Shown: piece after piece, positions 8,799 through 15,959 of the stretch
How positions within the stretch are numbered: the stretch's first letter is position 1
How the letters are laid out: the number at the start of each line of letters is the position of its first letter
Origin: Niastella sp966212235
GTDB lineage: Bacteria; Bacteroidota; Bacteroidia; Chitinophagales; Chitinophagaceae
NCBI GenBank assembly: GCA_966212235.1
Contig: CBIHPP010000010.1
Coordinates: forward strand, 62,001 to 126,000
Direction: 5' to 3'
Length of the DNA stretch: 64,000 nt
Program-made: the position numbers and the translations under genes
The notes under the pieces: generated by a model
What the model was told of the DNA's origin: nothing
Database searches by the model: none
What the model saw: only the letters and a program-made list of their open reading frames with translations

Positions 8799-8830
8799 GT
8801 AACAATTATATTCCATATATAAATTGTTAC
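8799..8830. promoter_or_regulatory. Inverted repeat, candidate operator of the receptor gene
   Basis: GTAACAATT (8799-8807) and AATTGTTAC (8822-8830) form a perfect 9-bp dyad around an AT-rich centre. It is placed beside element copy B in the same relation as the 5893-5919 dyad has to copy A. It lies about 275-305 nt upstream of the receptor start. Binding partner unknown. Confidence 0.45.
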
Positions 8831-8832
8831 TG

Positions 8833-8902
8833 TGGAAGGAGAATTAAATCGTGTTGCAAAGAAAAGAGAATCAGCGATTAACCGGGTTACGCAATCAGGA
8901 AA
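8833..8902 (-). promoter_or_regulatory. Conserved element, copy B (upstream of receptor gene)
   Basis: It contains TGGAAGGAGAA (8833-8843), AATCAG (8869-8874) and GGTTACGCAATCAGGAAA (8885-8902), matching copy A at 5925-5995 in order and spacing with scattered differences. Its location upstream of the receptor transcription unit mirrors copy A upstream of the biosynthetic operon. Shared regulation of synthesis and uptake is the simplest reading (inference). Confidence 0.5.
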
Positions 8903-8990
8903 TTGATTTACGAAATGGGTAACATAACGGATGAACGAAATATTAATGTTAAATGTAATAGCAAGGGCGGTAATAATAGGAAGGCTTTTT

Positions 8991-10013
8991 TTACTGTTGC
9001 GTTTTAAAATATTGCTGTAAAAATTTTTCGGATGTTTGCTGAACCGCTTCCACATCCTTTGTTAAAACAGGCGAAGTGAGACAATGATTTCCAGCATGTA
9101 CAAAGGCAAATTTTTGTTTGTTGGCAGTACCGAGTTCATCAAACATCTTCAACATGGCCGGCACAGAAGCTACTTTATCCTGCTCCTGCTGGTTTTTATA
9201 CCAGTATCCCATAAACACCGGACATTTTACCTTTGTAAATATTTCTTTATGCATAACACATGTCAGGAAGTTTTGAAAAGCCATTATGCCATTGAGATGA
9301 TAATGTGTTGTCCAATACCTGGCGTATTCAGCATTCGGTGCTTTGTAATCGTAGGTAGGGGAGCCTGAGAATAATGTTGCCAGTTGTAAGCCCCATGGTT
9401 TAACCAGCATCTCAGCCTTTTCATCATACATTTTTACACAAGGTGAATACAGCACAATAACCTTTATTTCCGGGTGTTTAGCGGCCAGGTAGATCGTTAA
9501 AGCTCCTCCGAATGAAGAGCCCATAACAATTACTTCATCTCCCAGTGTTTTAGCCACCGCCAAAGCATACTCTGCTGAATAAATAAAATCCCCGGCAGTA
9601 ACATCAGCCATCGTGGAGTCTCCAAGGTTAATTCCGTGGCCGTATAATCTTCCCAAATACAAGTTGGCTGCATATTTTTTTGCAATATTTTTATGTACCG
9701 GGTCGCCATCAACATGCGTGGATGAAAATCCATGAATGTATAAAAAAACCAGTTTTGTTTTCTGTTTTCTCGTTGAATCAGCCCATACTATCTTTGCCTC
9801 GCAACCTTTCCGGATACCTCTTACAGCAAGTTCACTTTCGTTAATTTGTTTTTCCAACGTTGGCAAATCGGCGGCTAAATTAAACCCGGGAGTTTTAAGT
9901 TTTGGCGCGGCAGGTCTTGGCCCCGTAATATATACTATGGTGCCGGCTACCACTATCAATACCAGTATTTTTAACAGTTTTCTTTTTTGGAATATTGCAA
10001 TTCTCTTTTTCAT
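8991..10013 (-). CDS. Membrane-anchored alpha/beta hydrolase
   Basis: A 340-residue alpha/beta hydrolase. Residues 13-31 (LLKILVLIVVAGTIVYITG) form one N-terminal membrane segment or uncleaved signal, placing the catalytic part in the periplasm. YIHGF (92-96) supplies the oxyanion-hole HG motif, and GSSFGG (165-170) is the nucleophile elbow with S167. D279 and H310 (HAGNHCLTS) are the likely acid and base. The overall layout resembles serine aminopeptidase S33/lysophospholipase-like enzymes. It is transcribed in the same direction as the receptor, with about 460 nt between them, so operon membership is uncertain. Siderophore-hydrolysing esterase activity is possible from the position alone, but hydroxamate siderophores usually need no esterase. 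Substrate unknown. Confidence 0.85.
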   Translation of the reverse strand: MKKRIAIFQKRKLLKILVLIVVAGTIVYITGPRPAAPKLKTPGFNLAADLPTLEKQINESELAVRGIRKGCEAKIVWADSTRKQKTKLVFLYIHGFSSTHVDGDPVHKNIAKKYAANLYLGRLYGHGINLGDSTMADVTAGDFIYSAEYALAVAKTLGDEVIVMGSSFGGALTIYLAAKHPEIKVIVLYSPCVKMYDEKAEMLVKPWGLQLATLFSGSPTYDYKAPNAEYARYWTTHYHLNGIMAFQNFLTCVMHKEIFTKVKCPVFMGYWYKNQQEQDKVASVPAMLKMFDELGTANKQKFAFVHAGNHCLTSPVLTKDVEAVQQTSEKFLQQYFKTQQ

Positions 10014-10044
10014 CTGTTTATTTTTTTTGCTTTAAAAAGGTCAC

Positions 10045-10323
10045 ATGGAACGCCTCGTCAACATTTTCCTGGTGTCAAAAATTTGCATGGACTTTTCATT
10101 CTTAAATTTTCAGGTAAATGTCAACTGGTATAGACCTATAACAAATGAGGGTAGAAGAATTGGACATCACTCCTGGCCTGCTTACATAAATGAGTATGTG
10201 CTACACTTAGATTCTTCAATAAATTCTTACCAGATGGGAGTTCTGTATAACCCAATGGGCCATTTGCCACAATGGATAAAAAATAGCCATAACATGACAG
10301 GTTCTCTCTGTCCTACTAAATAG
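10045..10323 (+). CDS. Doubtful small ORF, 92 codons
   Basis: An open frame of 92 codons with no recognised domain, no signal peptide and no clear ribosome-binding site. The central part (NWYRPITNEGRRIGHHSWPA, then a hydrophobic-aromatic pattern) looks more protein-like than random sequence. Codon use is AT-rich, with AGA and ATA codons unlike the neighbours. No opposite-strand gene explains it as a shadow. It could be a remnant of a transferred gene or chance. I would not rely on it. Confidence 0.25.
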   Translation: MERLVNIFLVSKICMDFSFLNFQVNVNWYRPITNEGRRIGHHSWPAYINEYVLHLDSSINSYQMGVLYNPMGHLPQWIKNSHNMTGSLCPTK

Positions 10324-10500
10324 CCAATATTTGAGGCGGCTGTGTTGATTTTGATGAAGCTTAATTTTTTTTGCCCCTATAAACGGTGTTGAGCCTTCAC
10401 CCAGGTGGACATTAACGGCCTAAATTTCACCCACTGGGACTCGACAAATTGTAAAAATAATTGGTTATCAAATTTTTAATAAATTGTCGACCTCACTTTT

Positions 10501-10740
10501 ACAGTTTAAAACGACCTATTTAAAACTTATTTCACCCCATTTACTGACAGTAAACACCCCAAAATAAATTTATTTCACCCCATTTACTGATAGTAAACAC
10601 CTCAAAAAAAGCTGGAAACGACCCATTTAAAACTTTTTTCACCCCATTCCCAGCTTAAAACGACCCATTTAAAACTTTTTTCTACCCGTTTTCAGCTGGA
10701 AACGACCCCAAATAAATTTGAAACGACCCATTTAAAATTA
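10501..10740. repeat. Degenerate tandem-like repeat block (AAACGACCCATTTAAAA units)
   Basis: The core AAACGACCCATTTAAAA or a close variant occurs near 10508, 10616, 10658 and 10721, with a truncated copy at 10700. Most copies are followed by ACTTTTTTC-ACCCC or a variant, and two units share TTTCACCCCATTTACTGA-TAGTAAACACC (near 10533 and 10575). Unit length is variable, about 40 nt. A further weak match (ACGGCCTAAATTTCACCC) is at about 10413. Multiple related short repeats are a feature of IS21-family ends, where they bind transposase, so this may be a solo end or relic. No transposase is present. Confidence 0.55.
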
Positions 10741-10813
10741 ATTTTCACCTGTTTCGGATTGGAATACACTGTTTGGAATTGGAAATGATGCCCCAAAAAT
10801 TAGTTTTACCTCA

Positions 10814-10887
10814 TTACCGTTTGCAAAACATGCTTTAAAACTTAGCACCGCCACGTTTTCAATCTGCAACGACGTTGCAAACGGTAA
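10814..10887. promoter_or_regulatory. 13-bp inverted repeat flanking the flavoprotein operon promoter
   Basis: TTACCGTTTGCAA (10814-10826) and its exact reverse complement TTGCAAACGGTAA (10875-10887) are separated by 48 nt. The right arm overlaps the -33 element of the promoter that precedes the thioredoxin-reductase-like gene. Spaced operators of this kind can support a repressor bridging two sites. The regulator is unknown. Confidence 0.55.
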
Positions 10888-10904
10888 AACTTTCCTTACA
10901 TTTG
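10875..10904 (+). promoter_or_regulatory. Bacteroidota-type promoter of the flavoprotein operon
   Basis: TTG (10875-10877), a 19-nt spacer and TACATTTG (10897-10904) match the Bacteroidota consensus TTG-N17-23-TAnnTTTG. It lies 29 nt before the ATG at 10934. It is the best consensus promoter in the window. Confidence 0.75.
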
Positions 10905-10933
10905 TCCAATCACCAGACGACAAATCAACTAAT

Positions 10934-11842
10934 ATGGCAGGCAAAAAAACATACGATGTAATCATTATTGGCGGAAGTTATGCGGGACTATCGGCGGCGA
11001 TGGCGTTAGGAAGGAGTTTACGAAATGTACTTATAATAGATGGGGGAGAACCCTGCAACCGGCAAACGCCGCATTCTCATAATTTCATTACGCATGACGG
11101 CGAAACGCCAAAAGCAATTGCCGAAAAAGCCAAAGAACAGGTGTTGAAATATGATACGGTAACATTTCTTCAGGGAAAGGCAGTTTCAGCCATTAAGCAT
11201 GATAATGGGTTTGATATGACAACCGCCGATGGCGCCGTTTTTTCTGCCCGGAAGCTGTTATTTACAACCGGGATCAAGGACCAGTTTCCGCCCATTCCAG
11301 GGTTTGCCGAATGCTGGGGCATAACCGTTATTCATTGTCCGTATTGCCATGGGTATGAAGTAAGGCATGAAAAAACCGGTATTTTAGCGAATGGAGACAT
11401 CGGTTATGAGTTTGGCAAACTGATCAGTAACTGGACAAAAGACCTAACGTTGTTTACAAATGGAAAATCAACCTTATCTTTAGAACAAACGCAAAAGCTG
11501 GCGCAACATAATATACCAATTATTGAAACTGAGATTGCTGCTTTTGAACATACGAACGGACAATTGAAGCAGGTACAGTTCAAAGATGGTTCCACCATGG
11601 CGATGAAAGCCGTATATGCAAAGATCCCATTCGAGCAGCATTGCGATATACCCGTGCAGTTGGGGTGCGCTTTAAATGAGCAAGGTTATTTGTCTATTGA
11701 CAATTTTTATAAGACGACTGTTCCCGGTGTGTATGCAGCTGGCGACAATACGGTGATGATGCGGGCAGTTTCATTGGCTACAGCGGGTGGAGGAATGGCC
11801 GGTGCGCTTATTAATAAAGAGCTTATTGACGAATCATTTTAA
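10934..11842 (+). CDS. Thioredoxin-reductase-like FAD/NAD(P) oxidoreductase
   Basis: A 302-residue flavoprotein of the small thioredoxin-reductase-like class, which passes electrons between NAD(P)H, FAD and a disulfide. The N-terminal FAD dinucleotide motif is GGSYAG (13-18), the redox-active pair is C135/C138 in HCPYCHGYE, and the C-terminal FAD motif is VYAAGDNT. The CPYC pair and short length fit the GliT/HlmI-like and stand-alone oxidoreductase branch better than housekeeping TrxB (usually CATC or similar). The start follows a strong promoter by 29 nt. The DUF1304 membrane protein begins 3 nt after its stop, so the two form an operon. A detoxification or thiol-oxidation role is an inference. 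Confidence 0.88.
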   Translation: MAGKKTYDVIIIGGSYAGLSAAMALGRSLRNVLIIDGGEPCNRQTPHSHNFITHDGETPKAIAEKAKEQVLKYDTVTFLQGKAVSAIKHDNGFDMTTADGAVFSARKLLFTTGIKDQFPPIPGFAECWGITVIHCPYCHGYEVRHEKTGILANGDIGYEFGKLISNWTKDLTLFTNGKSTLSLEQTQKLAQHNIPIIETEIAAFEHTNGQLKQVQFKDGSTMAMKAVYAKIPFEQHCDIPVQLGCALNEQGYLSIDNFYKTTVPGVYAAGDNTVMMRAVSLATAGGGMAGALINKELIDESF

Positions 11843-11845
11843 TAT

Positions 11846-12211
11846 ATGGAAACGATTGCCAACATTTTAACAGGCCTGGTAGCCCTGGAACATTTGTACA
11901 TTTTGTATTTGGAAATGTTTGCCTGGGAAACGAAAGGGAAGAAGACCTTTAAAGGTTCCCTGCGGCCTGAGTTATTTACGCCCACAAAAGTGTTGGCGGC
12001 CAACCAGGGTTTATACAACGGCTTTTTATCTGCCGGACTGATCTGGTCATTCTTCATAACCGATAAAACCTGGAGTACCAATGTCGCAATCTTCTTTCTC
12101 AGTTGCGTAATTGTCGCCGGTATCTTTGGCGCTATTACCGCCAGCAGAAAGATATTTTTTATACAGGCATTGCCGGCGATTGCGGCGTTGGTGGCGGTGT
12201 TGGTTAGATGA
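11846..12211 (+). CDS. DUF1304 family small membrane protein
   Basis: A 121-residue integral membrane protein with about four hydrophobic helices. The family signature is visible near the N-terminus (LVALEHLYILYLEMFAW, residues 11-27) and in the first loop (FTPTKVLAANQGLYNGFL). The length matches the DUF1304 family, whose molecular function is not established. It starts 3 nt after the flavoprotein stop and so is co-translated with it. A structured region with a terminator follows at 12363-12393. Confidence 0.85.
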   Translation: METIANILTGLVALEHLYILYLEMFAWETKGKKTFKGSLRPELFTPTKVLAANQGLYNGFLSAGLIWSFFITDKTWSTNVAIFFLSCVIVAGIFGAITASRKIFFIQALPAIAALVAVLVR

Positions 12212-12292
12212 TTAAGAAGCTATTGTAATATCTTTGAAACTTGATTTTAGTCAAATAGTTTTTTGCATACTAATATGTATTAATGATTGTCG

Positions 12293-12393
12293 TACATTTG
12301 ATCCATGACGCTTAGTAAAGCCTCTTGCTGAAACAAGCAACGTAACTAAGTTTAAGATTTTGAAGGGTCACTTTGGTGGCCCTTTACTTTTTT
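12293..12393 (+). ncRNA. Candidate small RNA or structured 3' region
   Basis: TACATTTG (12293-12300) matches the -7 promoter consensus. Downstream lies a nested structure: outer arms CTTAGT (12311-12316) and ACTAAG (12345-12350) enclose inner arms TTGCT (12325-12329) and AGCAA (12336-12340). A 9-bp terminator hairpin with a T-run follows. No open frame longer than eight codons begins here. It could be an independent ~90-nt RNA or just the 3' end of the DUF1304 operon mRNA. The -33 element is weak (a TTG lies 27 nt upstream, too far). Confidence 0.35.
12363..12393 (+). terminator. Rho-independent terminator
   Basis: AAGGGTCAC (12363-12371), a TTTG loop and GTGGCCCTT (12376-12384) form a 9-bp stem with one G-T pair, followed by TACTTTTTT. 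It closes the flavoprotein/DUF1304 unit and, if real, the candidate small RNA. Confidence 0.85.
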
Positions 12394-12424
12394 AGAAGAT
12401 GTTCAAGCCTCGCGGATCACTTTA

Positions 12425-13144
12425 CTACTTCATTTTCCCCCTGATATCTTCCACCCGTTGCAACTCCGCTTTGTATTTCTCCGGATTTTGCACAACATCC
12501 GGACTGCTGCAAACCTGTTCCAGCAAAGTTTTAGCCTTCTCAGAGTCTCCCTGGGCTACAGCCATGTCTGCCCGTAAGATCATCACCTTGTAAAGATTGT
12601 GGCAATGATGGTGCTGGTCTCGCTCAATGGCCTTGTCAAGCACCTTTGATACTTTTTCCAGTTCATCTTCTTCGTCTTCGCTTTTATAGGCAAAATCCAG
12701 CGCAAGCGCAAGTCGATCACTAGCTGCTGTGATTGCTGCATTACTGGTTTCTACATCCTGTTTGTCCAGCTTCCTGCCGATGCGAATACAATTGCCGGCA
12801 ACATCAGAAAACATAAATTCACGAACTCCCGATTTCTTGTCCCTGATATCGCTTATCCTTGGTAGTCCGCGGGTGGGCAGTTTGCCGTTTTTATTGCGGA
12901 GGGCGCTGGTAAATGCTTCGTATAATTCATCTGCTTCATCGGTGAGTATGTAACAGGTGTGATAACATTTTTTGGGGTCGTGAAGTTTGATGCCATAAAA
13001 ATCAAGCCTGATCCAGACTCTTTCAACGATCGCATACGGATTGGGGCTTTTCTGCTGGTAGGTGATTTTAAATCCAAGTGTTTGATAAAAGACAAGCAAC
13101 TCTTCAAGCGATTTGCAGGGGAAAATGGGCGTTATGATATTCAT
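12425..13144 (-). CDS. VOC (glyoxalase/bleomycin-resistance-like) domain protein with TPR-like tail
   Basis: A 239-residue protein. Residues 1-125 have the beta-alpha-beta-beta-beta layout of the vicinal oxygen chelate superfamily (start MNIITPIFPCKSLEELLVFY, end FMFSDVAGNCIRIGRKL). This fold is used for metal-dependent enzymes and for drug-binding resistance proteins. Residues about 135-239 are a helical tail with a TPR-like pattern (MVAQGDSEKAKTLLEQV region). Annotated relatives are usually called bleomycin resistance proteins or VOC proteins. Metal ligands are not obvious, so a ligand-binding role is as likely as catalysis. It is a single gene convergent with the upstream operon. Confidence 0.75.
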   Translation of the reverse strand: MNIITPIFPCKSLEELLVFYQTLGFKITYQQKSPNPYAIVERVWIRLDFYGIKLHDPKKCYHTCYILTDEADELYEAFTSALRNKNGKLPTRGLPRISDIRDKKSGVREFMFSDVAGNCIRIGRKLDKQDVETSNAAITAASDRLALALDFAYKSEDEEDELEKVSKVLDKAIERDQHHHCHNLYKVMILRADMAVAQGDSEKAKTLLEQVCSSPDVVQNPEKYKAELQRVEDIRGKMK

Positions 13145-13214
13145 ACTTTACTTTCATTGCTGAAAGCGCAAAATTAGCTAGGGCATATGATGTAGAATTG
13201 TACAAATTCGACAT

Positions 13215-14021
13215 TCAGCATTGGGGATCAACAGGCAAATTAACAATAGCCTTCAGGTAATTTTTAGGTTGCAGGCCGGTAAACTCCATGAAATCATGAT
13301 TGAAATGCGACTGGTCAAAATAACCGGTATCCAGTGCAAGGGAAGTAAAAGATTTCCTTTTGTTGAGGTTGCTGACTGCCGTTTCAAAACGGGTTATTCT
13401 TAAATATAGTTTGGGTGTGAATCCTACATGTTGACTGAACAGCCGCTCCAATTGTTTTTGAGAAAAAGGCACATTTTTTAAAAGCGTTTTAATGTCCATC
13501 TGTCCACCTGATTCGTCTATGGTTTTCACCGCCGCAATGAGGTGCGGGTTGATTGTCCGCTTTATTTGTGCCTCCAGAAATTCGGTGGCTATCCGTACTC
13601 TTTCGAGGTTGGTGGCAGCTGAAAAAATTCTGTCTTCCAGGTCGCTTCCTTTTGTGCCCAAAAAAGTTTTTAAATCAATATACTGGTTAGTTACAGCTGC
13701 TGCAGAGATGGAGAACAGGGCAGGGATGGCATAAGGGAAAAATTCAATGCCGAAAATGCCAACGTTTTCGCTGGAAATAAATTCAGCATGCGTTTTTGAT
13801 GGTCCCTGTATCCCTGATGAAAAAGATTCTTTTAGTGTTCCTGTTGCCGTGACCTCGGTAAATTTTCCCTGATAATGAAAGATCAGTTGAGGTGAACGCG
13901 TTGCAATAGACAAATGCCTGAAATGATCTTCTTTGGATGCCGCCGCTTCGCCTATCCAAAAAAACTTCACATAATCTGAAAGTGCCAGGGAAGGTTTTAT
14001 TTGGTAGTACGTTATATCCAT
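13215..14021 (-). CDS. AraC family transcriptional regulator
   Basis: A 268-residue regulator. The C-terminal part (about 160-260) has two helix-turn-helix units of AraC type (SQKQLERLFSQHVGFTPKLY, then the second HTH before TGLQPKNYLK). The N-terminal half matches the DUF6597-like domain that often precedes such HTHs in Bacteroidota (YYQIKPSLALSDYVKFFW). I chose the ATG at 14021 because an upstream ATG at 14114 would overlap the preceding gene by 79 nt and add 31 basic, unconserved-looking residues. The start lies 14 nt after the stop of the crystallin J1-type gene, so the two may be co-transcribed. Target genes unknown. Confidence 0.85.
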   Translation of the reverse strand: MDITYYQIKPSLALSDYVKFFWIGEAAASKEDHFRHLSIATRSPQLIFHYQGKFTEVTATGTLKESFSSGIQGPSKTHAEFISSENVGIFGIEFFPYAIPALFSISAAAVTNQYIDLKTFLGTKGSDLEDRIFSAATNLERVRIATEFLEAQIKRTINPHLIAAVKTIDESGGQMDIKTLLKNVPFSQKQLERLFSQHVGFTPKLYLRITRFETAVSNLNKRKSFTSLALDTGYFDQSHFNHDFMEFTGLQPKNYLKAIVNLPVDPQC

Positions 14022-14035
14022 AAGACAGAAATAGA

Positions 14036-14386
14036 TTATCTGAACTCTTTTGTAACCTCGATCAATCCAACAATGTTGCTGTTGAATTCTTCCAATTCTT
14101 CTGCCGGAACCCACAACTCATTGTGTATTTCACCACCAACATTTTGAATATCAAATTTATTGACATAGTCTGTCTTAACAGCAAACTTCGTAACAAAGCC
14201 AGACCCTGACGCCGGCACATTCCAATCCCTGGCGATTTGGATAGCGTAATCTTCATTTATTACGGGATAAAAAATAGGTTGTTCAGGCAGTCTCGGCGGA
14301 AATTTTTTCCAACCAGATTGCTCAATTAATGCTAATTCTTCTGGCCCAACTGGTCTGTAGAGTATTGTTACATTGTTTGTTTGCAT
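14036..14386 (-). CDS. ADP-ribosylation/crystallin J1-type small protein
   Basis: A 116-residue cytoplasmic protein of the type annotated in many Bacteroidota as ADP-ribosylation/crystallin J1. The characteristic opening is present (TILYRPVGPEELALIEQSG), then FPPRLPEQPIFYPV and the ending VPAEELEEFNSNIVGLIEV. The function of this small family is not established; the name does not prove ADP-ribosylhydrolase activity. I chose the ATG at 14386 (MQTNN) over 14416 because family members begin just before the YRPVG motif. It is followed by the AraC gene after 14 nt. Confidence 0.75.
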   Translation of the reverse strand: MQTNNVTILYRPVGPEELALIEQSGWKKFPPRLPEQPIFYPVINEDYAIQIARDWNVPASGSGFVTKFAVKTDYVNKFDIQNVGGEIHNELWVPAEELEEFNSNIVGLIEVTKEFR

Positions 14387-14450
14387 GATATAGTTTAAAT
14401 AACCGCGATTATACAATATTTAATAACAGGAAACAACACATGGCGTTATT

Positions 14451-15170
14451 TCATTTTGTTACGCCAATAATAACCCCAAAATTTCCATCTGTCTGGATCC
14501 AGTTTTTTTCTGGTAAATAAGTTCTCGAAACAAAGCCGTCAAGATATAACGCATTTTTACAACCCAGTTTCTTAAAATAACTGGCAAAATCATAGAAGTT
14601 GATCTCACTCTTCGACATCACAAAAATTACGTTATTGTTGGGCAATAGGCCAACGCCATTCCGGATGTTTACATTCGCAGAACCCTCTTTAAATGCGGAG
14701 TGGATCGCCCCATCTATCACCAGCATGGGCCCTGATTGCGTGGCATATTTTATTTTACCCTTGTTAACAAAGTCCGTTGTTTGACAAATGACCGGCAGGT
14801 TGTCGGTCGTAATATAAAATACACCGTTGGGTTTTAAATAGAAATTACCATGGGCGCTGGCTGTATTTAAATGGGATAGTTCTTTTTTGTTTTCGATGTA
14901 AAGCCCCAGCGGTGAATTGTCTTGCATATACATGCCGGCATTCATGGCAAATACCAAAGTTCTTTTTTGGGCCTCCAGCCAGGTTTTAAGATTTTGAATG
15001 CTTTTGAAGGTTTCATTGTCATCATCTTTCCAGTATAACTTCAGGTCGCTTTTTTTAATGTCAACCTCATATGTTATAAATAGATTGTCGTCGGTTCTTT
15101 CTTTGACAACAAACGCCAAAAAACCGGTTGTTAAGAAAAGAAAGATCAGTAAAGATATTTTTGTTTTCAT
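14451..15170 (-). CDS. Secreted phosphodiester glycosidase family protein (DUF2233/NAGPA-like)
   Basis: A 239-residue protein with an N-terminal signal peptide or anchor (LLIFLFLTTGFLAFVV). The rest matches the phosphodiester glycosidase domain, which removes sugars from phosphodiesters in characterised members such as the uncovering enzyme. Visible landmarks are FAMNAGMYMQDNSPLGL, TQSGPMLVIDG, RNGVGLLPNN and ALYLDGFVSRTYLP. Length is typical for a single-domain bacterial member. It is probably periplasmic or surface-exposed. Substrate in this organism is unknown. It stands alone, 64 nt upstream of the crystallin J1-type gene, on the same strand. Confidence 0.82.
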   Translation of the reverse strand: MKTKISLLIFLFLTTGFLAFVVKERTDDNLFITYEVDIKKSDLKLYWKDDDNETFKSIQNLKTWLEAQKRTLVFAMNAGMYMQDNSPLGLYIENKKELSHLNTASAHGNFYLKPNGVFYITTDNLPVICQTTDFVNKGKIKYATQSGPMLVIDGAIHSAFKEGSANVNIRNGVGLLPNNNVIFVMSKSEINFYDFASYFKKLGCKNALYLDGFVSRTYLPEKNWIQTDGNFGVIIGVTK

Positions 15171-15280
15171 GGGAATGGTTTAACTGTTCAATGTGACTCA
15201 ATAACGAAGAAATTCCATATGGGGAAAACAGCCTTTCCATTATTTATTTTTTATTCATATGAACTATAACAAACCTGTAA

Positions 15281-15959
15281 TTAAAAAGATACCTGTAGCA
15301 GATCGTACTTAACGGCAAACACCACCAGGCCTGCTGTATTGCGGCAACCGACTTTAGCTATCAGGTTATTCCGGTGTCCTTCTACGGTGCGGGCGCTTAG
15401 AAACAATTTTTGAGCGATTTCTGTACTGCTGTATTCCTGGCAAATCAGCAGCAGCACCTCTTTTTCGCGCGGGGTGAGCTCTATGGGTATATTATTAATT
15501 TCGGATACTATTTTGTTTTTCGGGCGAAGCGTTGCGAATAGCCTGTAGGGTCAGCTGGTTCAGGTAAAAGCCGGTTTTTACTACTGTGTAAATGGCATTT
15601 ATCAATTCGGTTTTGTCGCAATTCTTCAACAGGTATCCGGCCGCCCCGTTTCTGATGACCCGGGAAATAAACACATTGCGGAAGTACATGGTGAGAATGA
15701 TCACCTTAATGGCCGGATATTTTTCCTGCAGCATAGCGTTCAATTCTACTCCGTTTATCCCGGGCATATTTAAATCGATCAATGCCACATCGGGGAGTTG
15801 ATCACATTGACTGATCTGCTTCAGCAGATCAGCTCCGCTTTCTGCCGAAGCAATGAGTTGGAATGGCGGCTGGCTCCCGATCAGCAATTCCAGGCTTTGC
15901 CGGAACAAATGCTGATCGTCAGCAATGGCTATGCGTATTTCAGCTAGAGGACTGGCCAT
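15281..15959 (-). pseudogene. NarL/LuxR-type response regulator, frameshifted
   Basis: Residues 1-125 are an intact receiver domain with phosphoacceptor D62 (ALIDLNMPG) and acidic pair DD near residue 14. The frame then ends at 15495. The missing LuxR HTH is present in the next frame from about 15514 to the TAA at 15281: ELTPREKEVLLLICQEY, then SARTVEGHRNNLIAKVG. Removing one A from the five-A run at 15516-15520 restores one 225-residue regulator of normal length. So the gene carries a 1-nt insertion, or the run was misread in sequencing. It overlaps the kinase gene by 20 nt, as expected for a kinase-regulator pair. The truncated product would be a receiver without DNA binding. Confidence 0.85.

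Larger units (their letters stand above)
8527..8990. other. Upstream region of the siderophore receptor gene
   Basis: About 460 nt without a credible gene. It holds a GC-rich hairpin (GCCGGC arms at 8595-8600 and 8608-8613) in the likely leader, an inverted repeat at 8799-8830 and copy B of the element shared with the biosynthetic operon (8833-8902). The 8786-9055 minus-strand frame overlaps the hydrolase 3' end and looks spurious. No cobalamin-riboswitch landmarks are visible. Confidence 0.55.
10014..10933. other. AT-rich non-coding block with degenerate repeats
   Basis: About 920 nt with little convincing coding potential. The left part carries one weak 92-codon frame (listed separately). 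The middle (10441-10492) has TCGACAA and TTGTCGA arms around an AT-rich stretch. The right part (10501-10740) is made of degenerate units containing AAACGACCCATTTAAAA followed by TTTCACCCC. The far right holds the promoter and inverted repeat of the next operon. Composition differs from the flanking genes, which suggests an eroded mobile element or acquired DNA (inference). Confidence 0.5.

Noticed and set aside
8527..8990. Cobalamin or other known riboswitch before the TonB receptor
   Set aside because: I could not find a B12-box-like or other family consensus. The conserved element is unlike the classes I know.
14036..14114. Longer AraC start at 14114
   Set aside because: It would overlap the preceding gene by 79 nt and adds 31 residues with no similarity to AraC N-termini; 14021 fits better.
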